This document shows positions 46,937-59,735 of a DNA stretch of 64,000 bases, in pieces. The position numbers were made by a program, and so were the translations under genes. The stretch is from NCBI RefSeq assembly GCF_947179165.1, contig NC_077240.1:60671501-60735500 (forward strand), written 5' to 3'. Under the pieces are notes generated by a model. The model was not told the origin of the DNA and searched no databases. It worked only from the letters and a program-made list of their open reading frames with translations. The number at the start of each line of letters is the position of its first letter. The first letter of the stretch is position 1. This DNA is from Solanum dulcamara. Taxonomy: Eukaryota; Streptophyta; Magnoliopsida; Solanales; Solanaceae.

Positions 46937-49440
46937 CCATATATTTAAAGAACAAATATCCATTAATAAGGATTGTGATTTGTTTGACCAACTGAAGACT
47001 GCTAATTTATTCTCAAAGATTGACTTGAGATTTGGATATCACCAATTACGTGTTAGAGAGAGAGAGATGTTGCTAAAACTGTTTTTAGAACTCTGTATGA
47101 TCATTATAAATTTTAGATGATGCCATTTGGATTGACTAATGCTCCCACGATATTTGATTTTTAGTGGTCTGTATAGATGACATTTTAATATATTCCAAGA
47201 GTAGTGAAGATCATGAAAAACATCTCTATATTATTTTGCAAAATTTGAAGGAGAAAGAACTTTTTGTATAAATTTCCAAGTGTCAGTATTTTCATAAGGA
47301 AGTGTCTTTTCTTGGACTTGTTTTTACAATCGAAAGTGTGAAGGTGGATCCTAGTAAAATTCAAGAAATTGTTGAATTGAAACTGCCGAAAGTCCAACTG
47401 AGGTAAGAAGTTTCTTGGTCTTAGCAGGATACTATAGAATTTTTGTGAAAGGCTTCTCTATTATAGCCTCTACTTTGACTAAACTCTTGAAGAAGGAAGA
47501 AAAGTTTACTTGGGATGAAAAATTCCTAGAGATATTTAAAACCCTCAAATCCTTGTTAACAAAAGCTCATATATTTACTCTATCAATCGAAGGGAAAGAG
47601 TATTTGATATATAGTGATGTTTCTCATTGTGGTCTAGATGTGTTTTGATGAAAGAAGGGAAAGTTATTCTTATGCCTCTTGGAAATTAAAACCACGTGAA
47701 TCGAATTATCCTATTCATGATCATGAACTTGCTACTATAGTGTTTGTCTGAAAGATATGGAGACATTACTTATATGGAGAAAAATGGCATATAATCACTG
47801 ATTAAAAGAGCTTAAAGTACTTAGGTACAAGAGAGAATTGAACCTAAGACAACATAGATGGCTTGAACTTATCAAGTATTATGATCTCACGATTGACTAT
47901 CATACATGTCAGCCAATGTGGTTGCAGATGCCTTAAGTCGCAAATCCTTCACAATCTTATCTTTGAGTCCTTTGCCTTTGCTTCTTGAGTTAAGAGCCAT
48001 AAATATTTGTTTTTTACTTGATTCAGATTCTTCAGCTATTGCAAATTTAAATGTCCACCCAATATTACTTGAATAGGTGAAGGAAGCACAAAAGCTAGAT
48101 GAGAAATTCGTAAAATTGATAAATATTTAAAATATTGAAAACTTGATTTTACATTAAGAGATGATGGTGTCTTGTTTTATCAAAATAGGTTATATGTCCC
48201 TAATGCTGACCAATTGAGGAGATAAAATCTTTAATGAAGCACATACTTTACCATATGCAATCCATCTTGGAGGTACCAAAATGTACCATGCCATCAAAGA
48301 ACACTATTTGTGGAATGGTATGAAGAATGATATTGCAGAGTTCATTTCAAAATGATTGGTTTGTCAACAGATGAAAGAAGAACATCAGCCCCTAGTTGGT
48401 TTTCTACAACCATTGTCAATGCCATAACGGAAATGGGAGAAAATTACTATGGACTTTGTTAGACTTCTTCGCACTCAAGGAAATCAAGATGAAATATGGG
48501 TGATAGTGGATAGGCTAACAAAGAGTTCTCATTTCTTGGCAATAATGATAGATACTCACTTGGGCGTTTAGTTGAATTGTTCATCAACAAGATTGTAAGA
48601 CTATATGGGATCCATGTTTCTATTATATTTCACCAAAACTTGAGGTTTACATCTAGATTTTGGGCCAGCTTTCAAAAAGCCTTGGGTACTAAGTTGAACT
48701 TTATCACTTTATTCGATCCCAGACAGACAGTCATATGGAAAGAGTGATATAAATTTTGGAGGATTTGCTTCGAGTTTGCATTATTGTGTTTGAGTATAGT
48801 TGGTACAAAATTTTGATAGAGGTTTTTTACAATAATAACTACCGATCAAGTATTGGAATGCCTCCCTTTGATAACTTATATAGAAGAAAGTGCTGGACAC
48901 CTCTTTGTTGGAGTGAGTTGGTGAAGGAAAATTTATTGGTCCTAAAATTGTACAACAAATGGAAGATAAGGTAAAAGTAATCAAGGATTGTCTAAAAATT
49001 GCTTCAGATAGACAAAAGTTTTATGTTAATCTTAAAAAGCATGTAATTGAGTATCAAGTTGGCAATAAAGTATTCTAAAAGGTATCTCCATGGAAAAAGA
49101 TTATGATATTTAGACAAAAAGGAAAACGTAGTCCCCAATTTATCGGACCTTATGAGATATTAAAAGATTTGGCCTGTTATATTTAACTTTGTTTTGCCAC
49201 CTGAGCTAGACAATATCCACAATGTCTTCCATGTTTCTATGCTCAGAAGATATCACTTTAATCCATCTTATGTTCTTGTTGTTGAATCTATTGATGTTAA
49301 TCCTGACTTGAAGTATGAAGAAGAACCTATCCTAATTCAAGCACTGAAGTAAAGAAACTTAGAAACAATAGAATCCCCCAAGTAAAGGTACTTTAGAGGA
49401 ACCACTCTGAAAAAGAAGCCACCAGGGAGCGAGAAGAAGA
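46937..49440 (+). pseudogene. Gypsy RT-RNase H-integrase remnant, element G
   Basis: It enters in the middle of RT ([14 protein letters not shown]), with the active site CIDDILIYSKSSEDHEKHL near 47170 and LGLVFTIESVKVDPSKIQEI. The thumb/RNase H start at 47415-47648 reads GYYRIFVKGFSIIASTLTKL. RNase H remnants run to 47950 (VVADALSRKS), integrase from about 48150: YVPNADQLR, QQMKEEHQP, ITMDFVRLL, WVIVDRLTKSSHFLAI. A C-terminal domain runs to about 49300 (FIGPYEILKDL, NVFHVSMLRRYHFNPS). Its sequence differs clearly from element F, so it is another gypsy lineage. It lacks gag, protease and the N-terminal part of RT. Confidence 0.85.
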
Positions 49441-49508
49441 CATGAGGACCCAATATCCACACTTATTTCAGGACTAGTATAAGGTAAATTTTGATATTAA
49501 ATTTCATC

Positions 49509-49520
49509 AAGGGGGAGAGA
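49509..49520 (+). other. Polypurine tract of element G
   Basis: AAGGGGGAGAGA lies two bases before the LTR end TGTAACACCCC at 49523, the standard priming site for plus-strand synthesis. Confidence 0.85.
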
Positions 49521-49522
49521 TT

Positions 49523-49980
49523 TGTAACACCCCAAAATACTAAAACCAATATTCGCACTTTGATAGAACTTTCCTTAATAACTAGAGTATGTTTTACTCA
49601 TATTTTAGGAACTTGAAAATTTTTGATATTTGAAAACTTGCTTACCATAAATTGTGATAGTTATTTAAGGGATTATATCGAGATGTTTACATAATATACT
49701 AATTGTCATTTTCTATAACTTGATAAAGGGATGTGAGAAATATACATAAATTTTGGGCGACCAACCTTTTACATTTTGGGCAGCCACCCTTTTTCCAACT
49801 ATGTTAAGTTATATATATCACTTTTGTAACATATGTTTTCACAACTCCTCTATAGAATTCATTTTCCTTAAGGATAAGAAAGTCGCTAGAGTGAATAAAG
49901 TTCTATGGGTGCAGAAGTCAACTAGGTTGATCGACTCAACAAGCGCAAACTTGGCTTCAAATGTGTGAAGTCACCGAAGA
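49523..49980 (+). mobile_element. 3' LTR of element G, truncated
   Basis: It starts TGTAACACCCCAAAATACT after the polypurine tract. It runs to about 49980, where sequence of the A-family LTR in the opposite orientation takes over. The boundary is approximate. Confidence 0.7.
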
Positions 49981-50638
49981 GAACAAGCTCCATAGGAGTG
50001 AGGTCTCCTAATAAGGCTAGCATCCGCAGGAGCGTCCATCTCTCCGTGGGAGTTCATACACCAGCGACTGGTGAATCATCTCTTGAGATATAAATTTCAT
50101 GTTTCAACTGAGCCAACAAAATTAGATTGGTCTCACACCAACACAAATCAAATAATGTTCTGGGTTTTGAATAAAAAAGAGCGAGTAGGGAAGTCAAAAT
50201 CTATGACATTGGAATTCAACCAAAAATGGTATTCCGAACTTAATGGAACTATTGAAACATTCAACTGAGGTTGTCTTGATGAAAAGTGGGTACCACACCC
50301 AAGCTCCATTTTAGGTCAAATTCACAAGGTAACTAAAAAATGAGCCTGGAATCCTCAAGAACTGAACCAAAGGTCTTTTTAGGCAAAACTTGACATTTCG
50401 GAGTTAACAAAACCATCAGAACCACATTTCCAAGTTGTTTACTTAAACTTTTGGTCAAAGTCAATCGTTGAAACTTATGAAGCTCCAAAACATAAAAACT
50501 TGCCTAAAAACAAAATGAATGACCCGGTGATCAAACTATCAGTCCCATCAAGTCATAAATAACTTAGGACCACTATAGGAAAGCGACAAATGTTGAAAAT
50601 ACAGGGAAATAGAGAACATGACCTAAAGGGTCATCACA
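49981..50638 (-). mobile_element. Fragment of A-family LTR
   Basis: The minus strand starts TGTGATGACCC at 50638. 50280-50638 is collinear with the starts of the LTRs at 6400 and 8764, with shared AAAGTGGGTACCACACCCAA-type text, GTCATAAATAACTTAGGACC, and GGTCAAAGTCAA. Only the first part of the LTR is present. Confidence 0.75.
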
Positions 50639-50949
50639 TAAAGGATCCCCACAAAAGAAATATAGAAATATCTTGCTTCTATATTCTTATATATCACTCA
50701 TTACATTTATGAACATAGAATTCCACTCATCCCATGCCTAGTTACATCATTTAACACTTTTATGACCTCTTCATTTGACATATTGTTTAGTATCTCTTCT
50801 GTTATGGTTATCTCTGGATCTTGATCTAATGGATCACGTGATGCTGAGAATGCATCCAAAATAATTGAGTTGTGCAACCCTTGATCCTGTTGAGTCTTTT
50901 AAGCCTTACCTATGCATCTGATAGTAGTTGATTCTCTAGTTATCTGAAG
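50639..50949. other. Unassigned sequence
   Basis: This stretch lies between the A-family LTR fragment and the Athila-like remnant. Nothing was recognised. Confidence 0.5.
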
Positions 50950-52860
50950 TACAAGATGCTATTGACAGCTTGTGTTCTTCCCATCACTAAACTCCACTCA
51001 AAAATAAAGATGTGGACTAGTTTTGGCAAGGAGTCAAAATCATCCGATTGTAATGTTTCTAATCATGCTTCTGCTTCACCTATAAAAGAGTACTCAAACA
51101 TGTTAATTTTTTCACATTTTGTCATATAGTAATGCATTTTTATGATCAGCAAAGACTCTCAAAATATTTCTCAAGTGTTGGAGAGGATCGCTTATACCAA
51201 GGGTTACAAAACAACCTTTGACTCTTGAGATCTCTTTCAATTGAGTCCTATAAAGAAAGAAATGATATTTTGGGTGTTCAAGCTTCTAAATCTATTGTTG
51301 TGATCTTATAGTGATTTCTAAAATGTGATGGTATGGAGATGCCTTGTAGATCGTAAAAGTCATTTCTTCACTATAGACTCTTATAATCATCTTCCCTAAT
51401 TTTACATCAATTAGTGCTCCCCCAAAAGCTAAGAAGGGACATCCTAGAATGATTAGTATCCTCACATCTGCTTCAAAATCTACAATTATGAAGTTTTTGG
51501 GAATGATGAATTTTCCTACTTTTATGAGCACATTCTCAATGATTCCATCTAGTGCCTAATGTGATTAATCCGCCAATAGCAATGTGATGTTAATTGGATG
51601 TGATTCCCTTAAGCCAAGTGCTTTGAACATAGATAATGGTATTAAATTTATTATTGCTCCTAAGTCACATAGTGCACTTTCAACATCCCTTTCCCCAATT
51701 AATATAGGGAGGGTGAAACTCTCAGGATCATCAAGTGTTTTTGGAAGTCCGCTCCTTACTGTCGAACTACACTCATTAGTAAGTTTTATTTTGTCACCTT
51801 TTCCAATACATTTATTGCATGTGGATAAATAATGGAAATACTTAGCACATTTTGGCATGTCTCTTAATGCATCAATAACGGGTATATGTGTAGTCCCTTT
51901 AAGATGAAGAAAACTAGGGGTAACTATCCTCCTGTTCATTTTGTTCCAACTTCTCAAAAGTTGGTGGAGTACTTTCTGGAGTAGGTGTAGTCGCACAGGC
52001 ATACTACTGTCTTCGTCATCATTCACATGCGGCATCCTCTTTGCTCATAACAATATTTTTAGATAACTATTTTTTTGAATTCTCAATTAACAATATATAA
52101 TTTGCAAATAAGTCTCTACTTTGTATTGTAATAGACATACATTGATTTACATTAATTTTTTCTTTGGATTTGCTACTGTATCAGTAGAAAGAGTAACTAT
52201 CTGTCATTTATTTACCTCCACTAAGATCTGGTGAGTCTCCATTTTCTTGGTAGACGTAGCATGCAAATTTACCACCTGCCCCTTTATGGAAAAATCACTA
52301 CACAATTACTGTATATCGATCTAAGTATTTTTGACTTTCTTCATTACACAAGATAACATGTATTCTATTTTAGATGTTACGGGGTCACCCACTGAAGGTT
52401 GATATATGCTCTATTACCTGCTGCTAGGTGGCACATATGGATTTGAACTCTTATGATTGAAGTTTTGGTCCCAATTACATTTGTTCATATCTCTCCAACA
52501 TGTAGTATGCTCACATTTCCAATCTTTATTTATTTATCCTGTCAAGGTCCTTGGTTGGAACCCTAATAGTTCAGATGGGAACCTCCAGTCTTTTGGGTAT
52601 TAGTGAGCTTTCTCCTCAAAAGTATAGAAAATGTCCTCATATATGTACACTTGATTATTAGCATCCACAACATTCACGTTCTGTGTTAGGGATTCTATCA
52701 CATGCTTATTAAATAACTCCATTTGAATTATCAACAGTGTCATTTGTTCCTCTTTAGCTTCTTCTTTAAGTATCTCTTCTTTTGATAGCTTTCCGATTGA
52801 TATATTACTTACCACTTCAGCTTCTCTAGTGTTCCAAACCCTATTTGTCTTAGTAATCTA
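50950..52860 (-). pseudogene. Athila/Tat-like gypsy gag-protease remnant
   Basis: The minus strand from 52860 holds the gag end (VNVVDANNQVYIYED, then WRFPSEL, SNPYVPPSSR). 52035-51565 follows with PKCAKYFHYLSTCNK and the protease active-site region CDLGAIINLIPLSMFKALGL, typical of the Athila/Tat branch. In that family the motif is CDLGASINLMP; here the S is I. 51531-51292 continues with VGKFIIPKNFIIVDFEADV and IILGCPFLAFGGALIDVKLG. RT was not seen; downstream sequence to 50950 is decayed. This lineage is distinct from all other pol remnants here. Confidence 0.82.
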
Positions 52861-54289
52861 GTCAAGCCAGTGTGATTAAAAATAGAGGAAAGCCTATGGT
52901 ATGACATTGGTAATACTTGACTTCTTTTATGAGTGTGAGTGGTTTAACTAGTATTCATGTATTCATGTTTATATGATTTTGAGAACTAAGACACTGTTGT
53001 GAGGGCACATGAACTGCATAATAACTAGAACAAATATATGAAGTTCTACAAATGACACATTTGAGCACAGTATGGAGTCTAGTTACAGTCAGTAATCATT
53101 TGAATCTTGTTATTCATGATTTGATTGTGTGGCACTATCGTTCGATTTGAAAAAGAGAAATTGAATCCCAAATTGCATGTTTGTATGCTCGCAAATAGAA
53201 ATAAACAAAGTCATTCCAGTTTAATTGTTTGTACTTATATTTAGTTATAGTTTCTTTAGCACAAGCAAAAGATTTAAATAGGAGGTGCTGATGAACGGGA
53301 AATATACAGTTCATTTAGCATCAATTTCACAGGTTTACAGTGTTCTCAATGTGTAATTTGATAAATTTTATAGGATGGTTTGCTTGAGTACATGTGATGA
53401 GCCCAGAAAACAAAAAGAGGAGCTAAAGTTGAGAAAAAGGGTCAATCTTGGACCTAAGAACAAAGTAGAAAATTCTCCCTCCAGAGGAGAAATGCGTTCC
53501 ACATTCTCTGCTCTTTGACTAAAGAATAAGACAGAAAACTAAAGCTAAAAGACCAACTTTGCGATCTCCAATGGGTCTGCAGTCCTGTAATGTGGATAAG
53601 AATGGAATTTCATTAGAGGAATTCTTATGAGTTCTCATTGTCCTATAATGCAGAAGACATACATAATTTATAGTGAGTGTGTGGTTTCATTAGAGTGATG
53701 CAGTGGCATTTTTATAATATTTCAGCTCAAATTTTGCGTCATTAAATAGATCTTTTCTAGGGTTGGATGTATCATTGAGAATTAGTTCGGCTATTGAAAT
53801 TAAATTTTAGAATTATTCAACGTATTATTATTGTAAAATTTTGGGGTTTCATCAATTGTGCATTCTGACATAGCAAGTATCGAGTTATCATTCAAGGTTC
53901 CTAGCATTTCTCTTCATCGTAATGTTGTTAAGGTATTATGATTCTCTAGTTTCTTTGCAAAAGGTTATGAGTAGTTAAATATCATGAATAGAATTGTGGG
54001 ACCTAGAATAGGGATAAGGATAATAACGTTTTTCACAATAAATCTTCCAAGAAAGGTCTTGGTCATTGTGCATTGATGGTTCTACTTTTTCATGATTGCA
54101 AATATTAAAATTTGTCCTAATTCTAAACTTGTTTGAGAAAATAAGTTAAAACTAGGAAAAAGAATAGTAAGAGGGATTTGGGGCTATCAACCCCTATCTA
54201 TGTCACGCCCTATTTCTACACCCTAGCTGTTGCCAGTACTTAGAAATCATTGTTGGTTCCCAAGCGAAGCCTTTGGATATTTTATTTTG
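52861..54289. other. Unassigned non-coding sequence
   Basis: 1.4 kb without a recognisable gene or RNA. It is probably the leader or LTR of the Athila-like element, or older repeat, but no defined ends were found. Confidence 0.5.
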
Positions 54290-54640
54290 AGTTGAGATAT
54301 TTCAGTATGTATTCTTTTGAGTATTCTTGAGTGTGTTTCCTTTCATCCATTTTATATACCTTACATTCCGTGTACAAATGCCATTTGGTGCTGTATCATT
54401 TTATGATGTAGATAAAGGTATTAGAAATCATCAATAGGCGCATCGTTGAAGATCACCTTTCACTCAGCTTTAGGTGAGAGACTTCCTTGCATTCGAAGGA
54501 GCTCCTTCAGTTTCATTCATTTTATTTTAGTATTTATTTATTAGTCTTTTGAGGTGTTGTGGGCCTGTCTTAGTACCTATTCGGAATCAATTTTAGAGGC
54601 TTGATAGACCCAACAATGATTTCTTAGTGCTGAGTAACTG
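54290..54640 (+). mobile_element. Fragment of F-family LTR
   Basis: 54410-54510 matches 42370-42475 (ATCATCAATAGGCGCATCGT / ATCATCAACCAGTGCTTCAT, GAAGATCACCTTT in both). It is only the 3' part of the LTR, in plus orientation. Confidence 0.65.
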
Positions 54641-54994
54641 AAATAAGTCAGTGCTTTATAAAAACATAATTAGTGAATACTACTCATCTTGAAAATAATA
54701 TTTACTTTTTGGGAGTTTCTATGATTGACAACCATCACTATGAGCCTCGTGACAATACAACAAACTAGTGTTGTTGCCAAAGACGTCCAATACCTTGTCA
54801 AGGTAAAGGATGCAAACTCATCTCATGGATCCAATAAAAATTTGTATCAAGGACAAAAGACAGGAGTCGCCCAAACCAACAGTACAATCCTATCCTACGT
54901 TGGCTATTTAGTTTATTGGGTTCGAGTTGTTCTAAACTCTAACCCAAATTATTGCTCAATATTACTAAAAACAATATATTATTATGCTCATGAA
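54641..54994. other. Unassigned sequence
   Basis: An open frame at 54725-55003 has no recognisable domain. Nothing else was seen. Confidence 0.45.
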
Positions 54995-56316
54995 ATCAAG
55001 TGAGTGAAAATAATCAAAGTAATATATCATTAGTCGCATTGGACTTTACTCAATTTAACTCAACTTTTCTCAAACATCCTCTTTAAAATAGTTATATTCC
55101 TCAACCTAGTGACTGCATAAAATGTAGCTTTGATTTCTCAACTTAGTCTCAAGATAAATATTTAAATGCATAATTACTCAAATTCATTCAGACTCAAAAC
55201 TTCTCAAACTCGATATATACTTAAACTCCTTCTTCAATCAAGACATTAAACATATCATTCTTTTGCACAAAATAATGCATAAAAGTAAGAAATGTAGATG
55301 CTCAACTAGGGTTAATGGGAATAGAAGCATGAACAATAATTTCAAGAACTTGAACTCTTAGGAATAATCTCAATATAAATAAATGCACAAGGAACTCAAC
55401 AAAAGATTACACAACTAACCCAAAACTCAATATAACGAGATAAAAACTCAAGCTTGAAATCTTAGATTATGAAATTTAGATGTAGAGCTCGTGGAAGAAC
55501 TCAGTCCAACACCATAAATAGCCTTACATATCTGGAAGATTGATGATCTTGGAAAAAATGGAAGAAATCAATACCCACGCTTGAATCATGTTTTTTTCCT
55601 CTCCAATCCTTGCTTTAAAAATGCTTTTAATGTTAATGAGGAAAAAGCATCGTTGGAGAAAGGTGGAAAAAGATTATTTTAGTCCTAAAACGTCAGGGTT
55701 TTTGGTTGAGAAAGGTGGAAAAGATAATTTTACCCTTCATTAAAAGTTTCCTCTGGTAGCCTAAGTATATTTGTATGGACCGTAGGAACTCCTACGGGCC
55801 ATAGAAGAACCCTAGTAGAACATAGTGTCCTAAATGGGACATTCAGGAAATTGACATATTGGGTGTATAGACCCCCTTTCTATGGATTGTAGACCCTAAG
55901 ACAGATCGTGTAAGCTTCTGGTAGGAACACTCAGGTCTCATGTGGGTTGGTCTCTACGGACCATTTTATGGTTCGTAGGACTTGTTACAGGTCATAGACC
56001 GTTATCGTAGGTTCTTAGTGATGGGTCATAAATTCAGACTTATAGAAAGGGTCTTAGATTGGGCTTGGGAACCTCTTATATGGATGTCTCCTACGGTCTG
56101 TAGAAACTCCTATGGGCCGTAGATAGCATTTGTAGGAAGGGTCCTCACAAATTAAAATTTTGCTAAGACCTTGCAGGATCTACGAGTCATCCTTACAATT
56201 AGAAGAACCTTCCACAGGTTGTTGGTGGCACTCGTGGTTCACTAAGCAGTGTATTTCCCTTATTTTATATGGGCTTCTCAGAATTGATCTAAGTTAGAAT
56301 AGTACAAGGTGTTACA
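54995..56316 (-). mobile_element. 3' LTR (5' part) of gypsy element H, F family
   Basis: The minus strand starts TGTAACACCTTG at 56316 and is collinear with the start of the F LTR: ATTCTAACTTAGATCA matches ATTCTAATTTAGATCA, then GAACCACGAGTG in both. It continues to about 54995 (matching about 41740 of the F LTR). A polypurine tract lies just upstream (56319-56331), so this is a 3' LTR and its pol is at higher coordinates, beyond LTR X2. Confidence 0.78.
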
Positions 56317-56318
56317 AT

Positions 56319-56331
56319 ACCTCCTCCCTAG
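56319..56331 (-). other. Polypurine tract of element H
   Basis: The minus strand reads AGGGAGGAGGTAT directly before the LTR start TGTAACACC. It defines the element's orientation and links the LTR to the pol at 60100-61640. Confidence 0.75.
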
Positions 56332-56335
56332 GATC

Positions 56336-56340
56336 ATTTG
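56336..56340. repeat. Left target-site duplication of LTR X2 (ATTTG)
   Basis: ATTTG is repeated at 60077-60081 at the other end of the LTR. Confidence 0.88.
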
Positions 56341-57171
56341 CGTCACAACCCAACCCCGTGGGCCGCAACTGGGGTCCGACCTGGATCCCCGTTTACGTAA
56401 CTATCAACTACAGTCAAATTGGACTATGTATAACGTGATACTACTCACAAAAACCTTAAGGGGTTAAAACCTTTTCATGTTCATATAGCCTCCTAGATAT
56501 AGGAACCAAACATATGAACCCAGTGGGTGATAAAATATTCATACACGTGTGGCCTCTTTCATTTGCATCATGTCATGAAAGGGGAAAGCCAGCCGAGAAG
56601 GCCTCCATAACATAATAGCTTTTACAATATATTGCATAGGCATAACCAAAATAAACTCCAAAAAAACCCACACACATATGTCTACAGACCTCTAAGAATA
56701 GGAACGACAATATATGGTGGGACAGGGCCCCCATCGTACCCCTACATAAATGAATATATACATAGCAGGAGCAATACTCAAAAGCTAGGCTCTGAAATAG
56801 TGAAGCACTTCCAACATAGCTGAGCAGAAATCCTAAGCTGGCGGATCTCCAAAATGAATATCTGTACTTGCGGGCATGAAATGCAGCCCCCCAAAGAAAG
56901 GGAGGGGGGTTAGTACAATATATGTACTGAGTATATAAGCACAACATAACTGAGATAACAACTGAACTAGGGATGCAGGAAACCAAGTATAACATTTAAT
57001 AGGGTACTGTGCCTACACCTCACAAAATAAAGTCATGTATACCATTATCACATACCGTATCTGGCCCGCACGGGGACTTGGTGTTACAAACACATCATCT
57101 ATCATGCTAGGTATATATATGCCATTAACGCTGTGGGATGTACAGCTCGATCCCTTTATATAGAAAGTACA

Positions 57172-57440
57172 TGCCGAGGAACGATGGCCCGATCCATGTA
57201 TCATATAATAATGCCGAGGAACGACGGCCCAATCCGTATATCATATAACAATGCCGAGGTACGACGGCCCGATCCATATAATGCATAATAATGTCAAGGT
57301 ACGATGGCCCGATCCGTATAATGCATAATATTGCCGAGGTATGATGGCCCGATCCGTATAATGCATAATCTATCGTGGAACATACGATCCGATCCTTACA
57401 TAGGAAAATGTGCCGAGGTACGTTCGGCTAGATCCATATA
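57172..57440. repeat. 40-bp tandem repeat inside LTR X2
   Basis: TGCCGAGG-type starts fall at 57172, 57212, 57252, 57292 and 57332, an exact 40-bp period, followed by decayed units. Each unit holds ACG.CGGCCCGATCC and an AT-rich half. No comparable array was seen in copy 1. Confidence 0.9.
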
Positions 57441-59639
57441 TATCATAATGCATATACGTGTATGTAAAACTCTGTAAAATATCAAAGATCCCACATATAT
57501 CATCCTAAAGCATGTTTAAGAGCCTCTAGATATACGAGCTTACACATCCCAACACTATTCAACCTATAGGAGGCTTAAGGGTCGTAGTTCAACTACTTCA
57601 AGGTCCTTATCATTCAAAAGTGGGTACAAGTCATGAGTTACATCCAGAATCTATAAATGGAGCTATATCCAAATCCATGTCCTATAGAACCTTTAGTCTA
57701 GTCTTTCTCGAAGCAGGAAAAGACAAGCTTTACATGCACCACTTTCTATCACATGGAAGACTTGAAAAGTAATGACTCAACTTGTTATAGGAGTTCTAAT
57801 CAGTAGGAAGTGAACAAGAGTCTTAACTCACCCTCAGAGTTTTAAGAGTGGAATAACTTCAAACTTCATATACATAATACTTACATATAAGTCGTGCCAA
57901 AGGAGAGGAGGAATAACTTTACATACACTACTTCTCAGTATATAGAACACTTGAGGAATGGAAGCTTAACTACTTTAAGAGTCTTAACATTCAATTGTGA
58001 ACACGAATTATGAATCATGAATCATGTTCAGAGCTCATGAATAGAGTTACCCCAAGCTTCATACAAATATCACTTGTCACTTAGATCTAACACATGCCCA
58101 AAATAAAGAACAGATAGGCTCTACATATTTATACCAAAACATGCCAAAAGAAGGAATAGCTTTACATACCTTGTCTGAATTATTCCTTATCTTGCTTACC
58201 TCGCCGTCCTTTGAACCTATTCAAAATTAAAGTAGTATGAATATCAACCCCCTTTTACTTTCCATCACCCTAGGTTACATCTTAGTATTAATGGAATCTA
58301 TTTCCTTAGTCGTTTCCCTGACTAGTTCTGTTATTCGCTAAGGCGTCGACAAAAATTGGACAGCACCTCCTCTATAATGTGCCCTATCAAAATTTCCAAT
58401 TAGGTCCATAAGACCTACATCCAACCAACCAAAACAACCTGCAGCAATTCACACCAACAATATACAACATAAACTCCAAACGACTTATTCAAAAATACGG
58501 TAGGACAATAGGGCGCCTAGCCTTTATTTTGTAACGCCTTTCATTATACGCAACGAGGGGTCGTGTGGCTGCAACCAGAAGCATACACACCCCTTTTAGA
58601 ACTCATTTAGGGCCTGCAACAATACATTACACCCCTGCATCAACTACTTACAAGAACGACACTTTATTTCGACGACAATTCACTTCTAGCGACTCCAATT
58701 TAGTTTATTTCGGGCGTCAAACATATTTATCATATTTTCATATTTCCAGCCACTTACACAACGTATAATACCCTATATAACCACACCATAAACTCCAATT
58801 TAAAAGGAAAGGCCTTACCTTACATTAAACTTGTCAAACTCGTCAAAACTATCCAAAACGTGAAATCTGGACAGCCCACTGTCTTATATTGTCGCTTAGT
58901 TTCAGAGGGGTAATTGAGGGAAACAGGATTTGTAGAATCAATGAAAGTTATAGAAATGTGTATCAAGGTCGCAAAAAATTTTGGATTACCCCTACAACAA
59001 TTTTGTACGAAAATATATGACCAAAATACTCACAGCTGTCCGTGTAGGATTTCCAAAACACAATCTGGGCAGCAGCTCCCCCATGCTTCACCACCATTTT
59101 TCGAGCATAAAAAGCAAAACTGGGTTGTAGAGTCTAAATTAAAGTTATATACCTATCAAATATCTTTCCAAAACATCTTGAATCACTTAAAACGAAGCCT
59201 TACACAAGGAGTTATACTCGTTTTACTAACAGCTGTTTAATTCAAAAACGGGTTTGTTCCCTAGCATTTTCTCTTTAAGCTTCTCTTAGTTTTCCAAGTG
59301 TAGAACTGAAAATATGGTTCCGTAGGCATTGTAATATACACATATACACCTCCACATAGTTGAGGAACACCGTAGATAACTAATTGACAGAGGAGAAGTG
59401 AAGAACTCACCTTTAATTCTTCTAAACCATGGCTGCCTCCTTCCCTTCTTCTTCTCCACGTTTTTCTCTCTATATTTTGTGCTGATTTTGGATAAATAAT
59501 GACTTAAGAGTCATTAGCATACATATATATGGTTCCTTAGGAAGTGCCACATGTCAGCCCCTAAGGGTGACACGTGTCAAGCCCTTATTGGGCCACGAAT
59601 CCATACCTAGCCTCCAAGGCTACCATGTGGCGGTGTGGG

Positions 59640-59735
59640 ACCCACCTCAAGTAGGTGTGTCACCTACTTGGTCCAAGTAGGTGCATCACCTACTTAGTCA
59701 AAGTAGGTGCATCACCTGCTTGCTTCCGAGTAGGT
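59640..59735. repeat. 26-bp palindromic tandem repeat in LTR X2
   Basis: About three units carrying CACCTACTT and AAGTAGGTG arms. Copy 1 has about one unit near 21087 and copy 3 about four at 63217-63335. In the sense direction it lies upstream of the CACGTG and TATA motifs. Confidence 0.88.

Noticed and set aside
54725..55003. 92-codon open frame as a small gene
   Set aside because: No domain, no conserved neighbour, and it lies between two LTR fragments; chance length.
57172..57440. 40-bp repeats as a possible CRISPR or origin iteron array
   Set aside because: Units are contiguous with no unique spacers and lie inside an LTR of a eukaryotic retrotransposon.
58565..59240. Two open frames in LTR X2 as possible LTR-borne genes
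   Set aside because: They are not kept open at the collinear positions of LTR X1 and have no recognisable domains.
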